A stretch of DNA of 64,000 nucleotides from Phycisphaerae bacterium (GTDB taxonomy: Bacteria > Planctomycetota > Phycisphaerae > Phycisphaerales > SM1A02), in assembly GCA_016873275.1 (NCBI GenBank), contig VGXO01000003.1, forward strand, positions 60,460-124,459, written 5' to 3'. The notes beneath the pieces are model-generated. The model saw nothing but the letters and a program-made list of their open reading frames with translations. It did not search any database and was not told the DNA's origin. Made by a program: the position numbers and the translations under genes. Positions 25,307 to 33,160 of the stretch are shown here, piece by piece (position 1 is the stretch's first letter; each line of letters opens with the position of its first letter).

Positions 25307-26017
25307 ATGGCAGGAAAGATCCATCGTTCGCCGGGCGATTCACTCGCGGGGCTTGTTCGCGACGGCATGAGCATCGCGGTCGGAGGCTTCGGGCTCTGCG
25401 GCATCCCCGAGCAGTTGATCGTCGCGCTCCGCGACAGCGGCGTGCGAGACCTCACGATCGTCAGCAACAACGCCGGGGTCGATGACTGGGGCCTTGGCCT
25501 GCTCCTGAAGACCAAGCAGATCCGCAAGATGGTCTCGAGCTATGTCGGCGAGAATGCCGAGTTCGAGCGTCAGTTCATGTCCGGCGAGCTCGAGGTCGAG
25601 TTCAATCCGCAGGGAACGCTCGCCGAGCGGATGCGGGCCGGCGGCGCGGGCATCGCAGCGTTCTACGTGCGGACGGGCGTCGGCACCCTCGTCGCCAAGG
25701 GGAAGCCGACCGCGGAGTTCGACGGAGAGACCTTCGTCCTCGAGCGAGGCATCCGGACCGACCTGTCGTTGGTCAAGGCGTGGAAGGCGGATCCCTCCGG
25801 CAACTTGGTCTACCGCCGCACCGCGCGGAACTTCAATCCCCCGGCTGCGACCTGTGGTCGGGTGACCATCGCGGAGGTCGAGGAGATCGTCCCCTTGGGC
25901 ACCCTCGATCCGGACTCGATCCACACCCCTGGGATCTTCGTCGATCGGATCGTGCAGACCCGATCCGAGAAGCGGATCGAGCAGCGGACCACCCGGACCG
26001 GCGCCGCCCCCGCCTAG
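25307..26017 (+). CDS. 3-oxoacid CoA-transferase subunit A (lone)
   Basis: Subunit A of the heterodimeric 3-oxoacid (acetoacetate/succinyl) CoA-transferases. The 236-residue product shows the family N-terminus [16 protein letters not shown] with the glycine-rich loop, [16 protein letters not shown], and [20 protein letters not shown], then [20 protein letters not shown] and a C-terminal [14 protein letters not shown]. The catalytic glutamate is on subunit B in this family; no B-subunit gene follows, and the next gene is a secreted coiled-coil protein. It must pair with a B subunit encoded elsewhere, or is an orphan. Its ATG is 8 bases after a TAGACT box. Confidence 0.93.
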   Translation: MAGKIHRSPGDSLAGLVRDGMSIAVGGFGLCGIPEQLIVALRDSGVRDLTIVSNNAGVDDWGLGLLLKTKQIRKMVSSYVGENAEFERQFMSGELEVEFNPQGTLAERMRAGGAGIAAFYVRTGVGTLVAKGKPTAEFDGETFVLERGIRTDLSLVKAWKADPSGNLVYRRTARNFNPPAATCGRVTIAEVEEIVPLGTLDPDSIHTPGIFVDRIVQTRSEKRIEQRTTRTGAAPA

Positions 26018-26082
26018 GGCTTCCCGGGCAGCCACTCGACGAGGCACTGCCCTCGCGCGTCGCGGCGTCGCGATCGGCTGAT

Positions 26083-26171
26083 CTTCCCAACACCCCCGTC
26101 TCCTGACGGCTGGGAAGGTTGTTCTGCCGAGGACCACCGACGGGACTCGAACAACGCCCGGAAATCCTCGG
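26083..26171 (+). other. Two nested hairpins after the CoA-transferase gene
   Basis: CTTCCCA (26083-26089) pairs with TGGGAAG (26111-26117), enclosing CCGTC-TCCT-GACGG (26096-26109). Next, CCGAGGA (26127-26133) pairs with TCCTCGG (26165-26171), enclosing CGGG (26141-26144) and CCCG (26157-26160). There is no strong T-tract. The pair may end the CoA-transferase transcript, or be part of a small RNA. The remaining gap to 26288 has no gene; GGAGGAA at 26277-26283 is the ribosome binding site of the next gene. Confidence 0.4.
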
Positions 26172-26288
26172 TACCCGTGGAGGAAGCGCGAACCGAACCG
26201 ATATCCTCGGGTTGCCCTCGGGACGACCGCCATAACGGTTGACGACGTCCGTTGGGGGCAACTCGCGTGCTGGACCGGAGGAATCCCG

Positions 26289-27734
26289 ATGTTGCGACTT
26301 GCCCGCGTCGTCTCCCTCGTGCCCAAGGTCACCGCCGTCGCGGTCGCGCTGCTCGCCGCGCCCGCCCTTGCCCAGTTTGGAGGCGATGCGGGATTGGCCA
26401 ACGCCTTCCGACAGGACTTCTACCGCCGCGACCTGACGATCTTCAATCAGGTGCTGCAGCTCGAGGATTGGCAACGCCCGATCATCGAGGTCCTCCTCGA
26501 CGACTACGCCGCCTCCTTCGAGACCGGGCTCGCCGCGATGCGCGAGTCGATCGGCAAGCTGCGGGGCGAGGTCGCCGGCGACGACGGTCGCCAGATCATG
26601 GAGCGGATGATGATCCCGCTCGAGGCGTGGGAGCGGGAGAAGGTCGTGCTTCGCGACCAGTTCCTCGCGGACGTGCAGACCCAGCTCAGTCCGGCACAGA
26701 TCGACCGCTGGTCCGCGCTCGAGCGGGCGCTCCGCCGGGAGAAGGACCTGCCTCAAGGGGAGCTCTCCGGCGAGTCTCTCGACCTCGTTTCGGTCCTGCG
26801 TCAGGCGCAGGTCCCAACCTCGATCGTCGAGGAGATCGCCCCGGTCGTGCGGGAGTACGAGATCGCCCTCGACCAGGCGCTGGTCACCCGGGAGGCGAAG
26901 ATCTCCTCGCTGCAGCCTCTGGTGCGCCAGGCGATGACCTCGATGGACTTCGAGCGGGGTCTGCAGGTCATGCAGCAGATCATGGCGGCGAGGGTCGAGG
27001 TGCGGACGGTGCAGGAGGCGGGGCTCGCGTCGATCACCACGGCGCTTCCACCCGACCTCGCCCAGCGATTCCGCGACGAGGCGCTCGAGCAGGCGTTTCC
27101 GAAGGTCTACGGTCCGAACGCGACCATCGCCTTCATCGATGCCGCCAAGCAGCTCGAGGACCTGAGTCCTGAGCAGCGCGAGGGCATCGAGACGATCGAG
27201 CGGGACTACCTCTCGCAGCTCGCCGGCATGAACGACCGCCTCCGCGACCTCTACCGCACCGAGGAGCCCAACGAGCCGCGACGCCGCTTCGAGCGGGTGA
27301 TGCGTCGCCAGCGGGGCGAGGCTCCGAGCCGCGAGGCGGTCGGCGAGCCGGAGTCGATCCGAACGCTCCGCGGCGAGCGGGAGAACATCGGCCGCCTCGC
27401 CCGCGAGGCGATCCTCGCCCTGCTGACTCCGGATCAGGTCAGCCGCCTGCCCGGCTTCTCGAAGCCCGAAGGCGACCCGGAGAAGGACGCGAGCGGCGGC
27501 TTCCAGCAGACTCCGCAGTCCAACGATCCCGAAGGACTTGGGTCGGACTCCACGATGACCGACGAGGAACGTCGGCGGCAGGCGCTCTCCCCGAAGGACC
27601 GAAGCCCGCCCCCCTCGCTCGGCGGCGTGGGCGCCAAGCAAGCCGACTCGGACCGCATCCGGAACGACTCGCCGCGCGGTCGCGGATCACGCCCCGGCGC
27701 CGGGCAAAGTCCGCCGCCGGTTCATGCCGAATGA
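26289..27734 (+). CDS. Secreted coiled-coil protein at head of the type II secretion operon
   Basis: A 481-residue exported protein that I do not recognise. A signal peptide ends at about residue 28 (LLAAPALAQF). The central 40-400 region is almost all alpha-helical and charged, with repeated Glu/Arg/Gln heptads; LSPAQIDRWSALERAL and LSPEQREGIETIERDYLSQL resemble periplasmic helical proteins (CpxP/Spy-like LTxxQ motifs), and LTPDQVSRLPGFS occurs near 378. The C-terminus is a Pro/Ser/Gly-rich tail. GGAGGAA gives the start. Its last 11 bases overlap the gspE start, so it is the first gene of the secretion operon, and may be a periplasmic chaperone or accessory factor; that is inference. Confidence 0.75.
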   Translation: MLRLARVVSLVPKVTAVAVALLAAPALAQFGGDAGLANAFRQDFYRRDLTIFNQVLQLEDWQRPIIEVLLDDYAASFETGLAAMRESIGKLRGEVAGDDGRQIMERMMIPLEAWEREKVVLRDQFLADVQTQLSPAQIDRWSALERALRREKDLPQGELSGESLDLVSVLRQAQVPTSIVEEIAPVVREYEIALDQALVTREAKISSLQPLVRQAMTSMDFERGLQVMQQIMAARVEVRTVQEAGLASITTALPPDLAQRFRDEALEQAFPKVYGPNATIAFIDAAKQLEDLSPEQREGIETIERDYLSQLAGMNDRLRDLYRTEEPNEPRRRFERVMRRQRGEAPSREAVGEPESIRTLRGERENIGRLAREAILALLTPDQVSRLPGFSKPEGDPEKDASGGFQQTPQSNDPEGLGSDSTMTDEERRRQALSPKDRSPPPSLGGVGAKQADSDRIRNDSPRGRGSRPGAGQSPPPVHAE

Positions 27735-29400
27735 CCCGCTCGACCCCTCGCCCCCTCCCCCCTCTCGGAGCCCTCCGTTGAGCGAGACCGTCCCGACCGC
27801 CCATCTCAACGGGACCGCCCACGCGGCAGGCGAGGCGTCTCTGCGCGAGCAGTGCACGGCGCTCGGGATCGAGTGGATGGAGAAGGCACCCGAGGCGTCC
27901 GCGGAGGCGATCGGACTCCTCGACGCCGACGTCGCGGTCAGGCTCCGGGCGGTTCCCTTCTCGATCGACGGTCGAAGGCTCGCCATCGCGATGGCCGATC
28001 CGACCGACCTCGCCTCGGTGGACGAGCTCGCGGCGCTCACCGGTCGCGCGGTGCGGAGGGTCGGTCTCGAGTCGAGCGCCTTCGCGGAGCTCATGCGGCT
28101 CGCCTACGGCACGACCGCCGCCCGCATGGCGCAGAGCCTCGCCGACGACAGCGGACTCGCCGCCCCGGACGTCGAGCACAACCTCGACGCCATCGAGGCC
28201 GAGGACGTGCATCGGATGGCGGAGCAGCCGACGCTGATCAACCTCGTCAACCTGCTGCTCCTCGAGGCGATCCAGTCGCGGGCGTCCGACGTCCACATCG
28301 AGCCCTTCGAGAGCGAGCTCCGCGTCAAGTACCGCATCGACGGCGTGCTCGTCTCGCAGCCTCCGCCGCCCAAGCACCTGCAGGCTGCCCTGATCGGTCG
28401 CGTCAAGATCATGGCGAACATGAACATCGCGGAGCGCTACGTTCCCCAGGACGGGCACATCACGCTGCGGTTCGAGGGACGCAAGGTGGACATCCGCGTC
28501 TCCACCGTGCCGACCTTGTACGGCGAGAGCGTGGTCATGCGCCTGCTCGACAAGAGCTCGCTCCCCCTCGACCTCGTCAGCCTCGGGATGAGCGAGACGC
28601 ACCGATCGCTGATCGACCGCATGATCGCCAAGCCGCACGGTCTCGTGCTGGTGACCGGTCCCACCGGCTCCGGCAAGACCACCTCGCTCTATGCGGCGCT
28701 CAGCAAGCTCTACGACCCGCGCAAGAAGATCATCACCATCGAGGACCCGGTCGAGTACGAGCTCGAGGGGATCAACCAGATCCCGGTGAATCCCAAGCGC
28801 GGTCTCACCTTCGCGACCGGGCTTCGCGCGATCCTCCGCCAGGACCCCGACGTCATCTTCGTCGGCGAGATCCGCGACGCGGAGACGGTGGACATCGCGA
28901 TCCGCTCGGCGCTCACCGGACACCTGATCTTCAGCACCCTGCACACCAACGACGCGATCAGCTCGGTGGGCCGCATGGTGGACATGGGCGCGGAGCCCTT
29001 CCTCATCGCGTCGGTCATCGAAGGTCTCATGGCGCAGCGCCTCGGACGTCGCGTGTGCCGCCGTTGCGCGACCCGCCGACCCATGCCGGAGGACGTCGCG
29101 GCGCGGCTCACCGACGCGGAGCGCCGCTGGTTCCGCGGCGAGGTGACCGTCGGGGTCGGCTGCGAGGAGTGCGGGCAATCGGGCTTCCGAGGTCGCATGG
29201 GCTTCTTCGAGGTGATCCGGATCTCGGCGCCGCTGCGGGCGGCGATCGCCTCGAACCGTCCGGTGATCGAGCTCCGCTCGCTCCTCGGCGACGACTTCGT
29301 GACGATGCGGGTCGACGGACTGATGAAGGCCTCGCAGGGACTGACCACCGTCGAGGAGGTCCTCCGCGCGACCCAGGACGTGGACGACGTCACGGAGTAG
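27724..29400 (+). CDS. gspE: Type II secretion ATPase GspE
   Basis: The hexameric ATPase driving pseudopilus assembly at the inner membrane. The 558-residue product has an MshEN-type N-terminal domain (about 35-135), then the bipartite catalytic core: ASDVHIEPFESELRVKYRID, Walker A GPTGSGKTTSLY (about 312-320), Asp box IEDPVEYELEGINQI, Walker B VIFVGEIRDAET (about 376) and His box STLHTNDA. Two CxxC pairs, CRRC near 444 and CEEC near 479, form the zinc element typical of GspE/PilB. Overlaps the preceding gene by 11 bases and is 6 bases from gspF. Confidence 0.95.
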   Translation: MPNDPLDPSPPPPSRSPPLSETVPTAHLNGTAHAAGEASLREQCTALGIEWMEKAPEASAEAIGLLDADVAVRLRAVPFSIDGRRLAIAMADPTDLASVDELAALTGRAVRRVGLESSAFAELMRLAYGTTAARMAQSLADDSGLAAPDVEHNLDAIEAEDVHRMAEQPTLINLVNLLLLEAIQSRASDVHIEPFESELRVKYRIDGVLVSQPPPPKHLQAALIGRVKIMANMNIAERYVPQDGHITLRFEGRKVDIRVSTVPTLYGESVVMRLLDKSSLPLDLVSLGMSETHRSLIDRMIAKPHGLVLVTGPTGSGKTTSLYAALSKLYDPRKKIITIEDPVEYELEGINQIPVNPKRGLTFATGLRAILRQDPDVIFVGEIRDAETVDIAIRSALTGHLIFSTLHTNDAISSVGRMVDMGAEPFLIASVIEGLMAQRLGRRVCRRCATRRPMPEDVAARLTDAERRWFRGEVTVGVGCEECGQSGFRGRMGFFEVIRISAPLRAAIASNRPVIELRSLLGDDFVTMRVDGLMKASQGLTTVEEVLRATQDVDDVTE

Positions 29401-29406
29401 TCCCGC

Positions 29407-30642
29407 ATGCCAACGTTCCGCTTCCAGGCGATCGACGGTCGGGGGGGACCGACCTCCGGCACGCTGCAGGCCGACGACCGCGGCAACGCCGTCAAGGCGC
29501 TCGACCAGCGCGGACTGATGGCGGTCTCGCTCGAGGTCGATGCATCGGCGGACCCGGGGGCGGTCGCGTCGCGGCGGACAAGGCTGCTCCAGCGCCGACC
29601 CACCATGTCCCGAAGCGAGACCGCGAACCTCGTCCGCGAGCTCGCGACGGCGATCGAGGCCGGGCTTCCCCTGCTGCAGTCGCTGCGGACGGCGCGGCGG
29701 CAGGCGGGCGGACGACGCATGGAGGTCATCCTCGACTTCCTCATCGAGCGGATCGAGGCGGGGCAGCCGCTCGCGAAGGCGGCGCAGGAGTACGGACCTC
29801 CCTTCGACGACTTGATCATCGGCATGTTCCGCGCCGCGGACGCCACGGGTCGGACCAGCGAGATCCTGCACCAGCTCGCCGACCTCCTCGACCGCTCCGT
29901 CGAGCTGCGGCGCGAGCTGACCGCGGCGACGGTCTATCCCCTGATCGTGGCAGGGCTCATCGCGGTCAGCACGATCATCCTCGTGACGTTCCTCCTGCCT
30001 CGGCTCATGGCGCCGATCGCCGGTCAGACCGGAATCGAGCTCCCCTGGCCGACCGTGGTGCTCCTCGCCGTCGCCGGCTTCATCCAGTCGTGGTGGTGGG
30101 CGATCGTCCTCGGCATCGTCGGCGCAGTGCTTGCCTGGCGCTGGTGGATCCGCGATCCGGAGAACCGCCTCCGCGTGGACACGATCGCCCTCCGCATGCC
30201 GCTGCTCGGACCGCTCCTCCGCGACGTCGCGGTCGCGCGGTTCACGCGGACGCTCGGCACCCTCGTCTCGGCGGGCATCCCGCTGCTCGCCTCGCTGCGG
30301 ATCGTGCGGGACACCCTCGGGAACACCGCCCTCATCCGGGCGATCGACGAGGTCCAGGAGAAGGTCACCACGGGTCAGTCGCTCGCGGATCCGCTCGAGC
30401 GCTGCGGGCACTTTCCTCCGCTCCTCATCCAGATCGTCAACATCGGCGAGCGATCCGGTCGCCTCGAGGGCATGCTGCTCCACGCGGCGAGCGCCTTCGA
30501 CCGGCAGGTGAACTCCTCCCTTCGGATCTTCTCGAAGGCCCTGCCGCCGCTCCTCCTCGTCGTGATGGCATCGATCGCCGCGTTCGTCCTCGCCGCGATC
30601 ATCCTCCCGCTGCTCGAGATGCAGCAGATGATCGGCGCCTAG
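29407..30642 (+). CDS. gspF: Type II secretion inner-membrane platform protein GspF
   Basis: GspF is the polytopic platform protein that interacts with the GspE ATPase. The 411-residue product has the two T2SSF domains (about 75-195 and 275-400), the first starting with SRSETANLVRELATAIEAGLP and the second with VARFTRTLGTLVSAGIPLL, each followed by one to two membrane segments (about 175-200, 225-255, 380-405). The N-terminal FRFQAIDGRGGPTSGTLQAD is the classic beta-hairpin start. Length matches the family (about 400). It lies between gspE and the pseudopilin gspG. Confidence 0.93.
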   Translation: MPTFRFQAIDGRGGPTSGTLQADDRGNAVKALDQRGLMAVSLEVDASADPGAVASRRTRLLQRRPTMSRSETANLVRELATAIEAGLPLLQSLRTARRQAGGRRMEVILDFLIERIEAGQPLAKAAQEYGPPFDDLIIGMFRAADATGRTSEILHQLADLLDRSVELRRELTAATVYPLIVAGLIAVSTIILVTFLLPRLMAPIAGQTGIELPWPTVVLLAVAGFIQSWWWAIVLGIVGAVLAWRWWIRDPENRLRVDTIALRMPLLGPLLRDVAVARFTRTLGTLVSAGIPLLASLRIVRDTLGNTALIRAIDEVQEKVTTGQSLADPLERCGHFPPLLIQIVNIGERSGRLEGMLLHAASAFDRQVNSSLRIFSKALPPLLLVVMASIAAFVLAAIILPLLEMQQMIGA

Positions 30643-30676
30643 CGTGCCCTCCTCCCACTCCCTCCCGAGAGCCTCC

Positions 30677-31111
30677 ATGCAACCCCAGACGAACCGCTCC
30701 CGACGGTCCACGATCCGCCGCGGATTCAGCCTCATCGAGGTGATCGTGGCGGTGACGATCATCGCGATCCTCGCCGCGCTGGTCGCGCCCCGCTTCGCCC
30801 GCTTCCTCGGTCAGGCGAAGGAGAAGAAGGCGTACGCCGACGCCCAGAGCCTCGCGCAGCAGGTGAAGCTCTACATGACCGAGCAGGGCATGAGCCGCCT
30901 GCCCGACGACTTCGACCTCGAGATGCTCCTGCAGGGTCCGGATCCCTATCTCGACAACGCGGACCAGCTCAAGGACCCGTGGGGCAACTCCTACGTGGTC
31001 GTGATCCCCGGCGAGGTCAACGTCGACTTCGACATCGTCTCCTACGGCGCCGACGGGCAGCGCGGCGGCGAGGGCGAGAACGAGGACGTGATCCACGGGA
31101 CCCGTCGCTGA
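30677..31111 (+). CDS. gspG: Major pseudopilin GspG
   Basis: The main subunit of the type II secretion pseudopilus. The 144-residue product has a prepilin leader (RRGFSLIEVIVAVTIIAILA, cleavage before Phe, Glu+5) and the GspG hallmarks: a long N-terminal helix, then DPWGNSYVVVIPGE and a C-terminal GADGQRGGEGENEDV, the calcium-binding loop found in GspG. I chose the ATG at 30677; an upstream GTG at 30644 lies directly after the gspF stop and would add 11 residues with no leader function. It is processed by a prepilin peptidase encoded elsewhere. Confidence 0.94.
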   Translation: MQPQTNRSRRSTIRRGFSLIEVIVAVTIIAILAALVAPRFARFLGQAKEKKAYADAQSLAQQVKLYMTEQGMSRLPDDFDLEMLLQGPDPYLDNADQLKDPWGNSYVVVIPGEVNVDFDIVSYGADGQRGGEGENEDVIHGTRR

Positions 31112-31118
31112 TCCGCCG

Positions 31119-31703
31119 ATGCCCCGCCGAGCCACCGACCCGAAGGATCGATCCAGCCGCGGCTTCTCGCTCGTCGAGGCGCTGGTGGTGGTGGCGGTCC
31201 TCGCGGTGCTCGCGGGTCTGGTGATCCCGCGGATGGGAGGCGTGCGCCGCCGGGAGGAGGGGGCAGTCGTCGACCGCGTGGCGGACCTCATGACGATGTT
31301 CGCGTTCCGCTCGAGCGCTGGCACCCAGCCGGTCGGCATCCTGCACGACGCGGCGTCGCGGAGCCTCGAGCTCGTGATCCTCGACATCGACCCCACCCAG
31401 GACGGCGATCCGCTCGTGTGGCAGCCGGATCGGCTCAGCATGCCGGTCCTCCTTCCCGACGGGATGGACCTCGCGGAGGCGACGGAGGACTCGTCGCTCC
31501 TTCCCGAGGGCGACTGGATGGTCACCTCGAAGCCGGGCGGCGACCGACCCCGCCTCGAGATCCGCCTCGCCGGTCGCGCCCTCGAGGCGAGCGTGAGCCT
31601 CGAGCCGCATGCGCTGCATCCGCGCCGCTCCGACCGTCAGGTCGCCGGCGCCCGCGAGCCGCGCGACCTCGACGAGGAAGGAATGGACCGCGAGCGATGG
31701 TGA
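31119..31703 (+). CDS. gspH: Minor pseudopilin GspH
   Basis: A 194-residue minor pseudopilin with leader SRGFSLVEALVVVAVLAVLA (Glu+5). The position after gspG and the length (about 150-200) fit GspH. The body has a beta-rich region with no Cys and ends in a charged, probably disordered tail (HPRRSDRQVAGAREPRDLDE). It overlaps gspI by 7 bases. The GspH assignment rests on order rather than on diagnostic residues. Confidence 0.75.
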   Translation: MPRRATDPKDRSSRGFSLVEALVVVAVLAVLAGLVIPRMGGVRRREEGAVVDRVADLMTMFAFRSSAGTQPVGILHDAASRSLELVILDIDPTQDGDPLVWQPDRLSMPVLLPDGMDLAEATEDSSLLPEGDWMVTSKPGGDRPRLEIRLAGRALEASVSLEPHALHPRRSDRQVAGAREPRDLDEEGMDRERW

Positions 31704-32140
31704 CCTCCCGCCGAGGCTTCGCGCTGGTCGACGCGATCGTCGCGGGCATCCTGCTCGCGATCGGGCTCGCGGCGATCATCTCGCTCGGCTCCCGCGCGCT
31801 CTCCCTGCAGCAGCGGGGCGAGCGGGAGGTGATCGCGGCCTCGCTGCTCGACGAGCTCCTCTCGACCGTGCTCGCGGAGGGCGTCGAGGAGTACCCGCAG
31901 CTCCACCCGATGTCCGGACGATTCGAGGATCCCTTCGCGGACTTCGAGTTCGAGCTCTCGATCGACGAGGGCTCCGCGGGCGTGCCCTTCCAGGTGCTTG
32001 CCATCGTGCGGCACGAGTCCGGCGAGACCTACCTCTGCGAGACCATGATCGCTCCCCGCCTCGGCGAGGAGCCGAACCCCCCCCGCGCGCCGCTCGAGCC
32101 GATCGACCGCGACGCGGAACTCCTTGGAGAAGAACCATGA
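31697..32140 (+). CDS. gspI: Minor pseudopilin GspI-like
   Basis: A 147-residue minor pseudopilin, GspI by size and order (H-I-J-K). The leader is SRRGFALVDAIVAGILLAIG: the residue at +5 is Asp, not the almost invariant Glu, a conservative change that keeps the charge. The start overlaps the gspH end, and its stop overlaps the gspJ ATG (ATGA). The body, with FEFELSIDEGSAGVPFQVLA and a short Cys-containing end (YLCETMIAP), looks like the small GspI fold. Confidence 0.78.
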   Translation: MVTSRRGFALVDAIVAGILLAIGLAAIISLGSRALSLQQRGEREVIAASLLDELLSTVLAEGVEEYPQLHPMSGRFEDPFADFEFELSIDEGSAGVPFQVLAIVRHESGETYLCETMIAPRLGEEPNPPRAPLEPIDRDAELLGEEP

Positions 32141-33159
32141 CCCGCCATCGACGCGGCTTCACGGTGCTCGAGCTCATCGTCGCCGGCGCGATCGCGGTGC
32201 TGATCCTCAGCGCGATCACGCTCGCCCTGTCGCAGCTTGGGCGATCGCGGAACGTGACGCTCGCGCGGCTCGAGAGCTCCATGCGGGCACGGGCGGCGCT
32301 CGAGTCGATCCGCCGCGACGTCGCCAGCGTGATCCGCGACTCCGACCTCCTCCGCTGCCGGGTGCTCCTCACCGACGACAGCGTGGTCACCCCCTTCGGC
32401 GTCGCGGACCGCGACGAGCTGCTGCTCTTCAGCGCACGGCTCCTCTCGACGCGGCAGGCGGCGTTCAGCGGCGAGGGCATCGAGTACGAGACGCACTACC
32501 GCGTCGAGGACGACGACGCCGGATCCGTCCTCTGGCAGCGGCGCGACTTCATGCCCGACGGCTATCCCGACGCGGGCGGCGTGGCGGTGCCCCTCGTCGA
32601 GGGCGTGCTCGGGCTTCGCGTGGAGGCCTACGACGGCGTCGCGTGGTTCGAGGAGTGGGACTCCGACCTCGATGGGCTGCCGTGGGCGCTCCGCATCACC
32701 GTCACCGCGCTTCCGGAGACCGCCTCGGACTCCGAGGGCGACCCGCGCGGACTGGTGACGCTCCGCACCCTGGTGCCGATCGACCGCATCGTGCCTCCGC
32801 CGCAGGAGGACGAGGACGCGAAGCCTGAGGATGGCGAGGTTCCCCTCGACGAGAACGGGAATCCGATCGATGGCGGCGAGGGCGGCATGCCCGGCGTCGG
32901 CGGCGAGGGCGGCGTGATGCCGGGCGTCGGCGGCGAAGGCGGCGTGATGCCAGGCGTCGGCGGCGAAGGCGGCGCCAGACCCGGTGGTCGTCCAGGACTC
33001 GGAGGTCCCAGCGACGTGGTCGGCGGTCGCGGCGCAGGCGGCGGTGGCGGCACGGCGGGACGCCCGGGCTCCGGTCCCAACCAGCCCGGATCGCAGATCG
33101 GTCGCGGCAGCCGTTCCTCGCGGATCGGCAACGCCCGCCCCGCCACGGGAGCGCAGTGA
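32137..33159 (+). CDS. gspJ: Minor pseudopilin GspJ with repeat tail
   Basis: A 340-residue minor pseudopilin. Leader HRRGFTVLELIVAGAIAVLI with Glu+5. Residues 30-220 have the GspJ pattern: SMRARAALESIRRDVASVI, a long beta-rich body, and FFEEWDSDLDGLPWALRI-like end (here WFEEWDSDLDGLPWALRITV). GspJ is normally about 200-230 residues; the extra 110 come from a Gly-rich tail (after residue 250) with GVGGEGGVMP repeats and GGRPGLGG. The ATG overlaps the gspI stop. The tail is probably flexible and exposed in the pseudopilus tip. Confidence 0.82.
   Translation: MTRHRRGFTVLELIVAGAIAVLILSAITLALSQLGRSRNVTLARLESSMRARAALESIRRDVASVIRDSDLLRCRVLLTDDSVVTPFGVADRDELLLFSARLLSTRQAAFSGEGIEYETHYRVEDDDAGSVLWQRRDFMPDGYPDAGGVAVPLVEGVLGLRVEAYDGVAWFEEWDSDLDGLPWALRITVTALPETASDSEGDPRGLVTLRTLVPIDRIVPPPQEDEDAKPEDGEVPLDENGNPIDGGEGGMPGVGGEGGVMPGVGGEGGVMPGVGGEGGARPGGRPGLGGPSDVVGGRGAGGGGGTAGRPGSGPNQPGSQIGRGSRSSRIGNARPATGAQ
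32887..32976 (+). repeat. 30-base tandem repeat in gspJ
   Basis: Three near-identical 30-base units begin at 32887, 32917 and 32947 and encode the decapeptide MPGVGGEGGV. Period is in frame. The units differ at single bases (GAG/GAA, CCG/CCA), which suggests recent duplication. Confidence 0.85.
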
Positions 33160-33160
33160 C

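Noticed and set aside
26141..26172. Possible tRNA T-arm (TTCGAGTCCCG on the minus strand)
   Set aside because: The bases flanking the TTCGAGT loop do not pair, and no acceptor or anticodon arm can be drawn.
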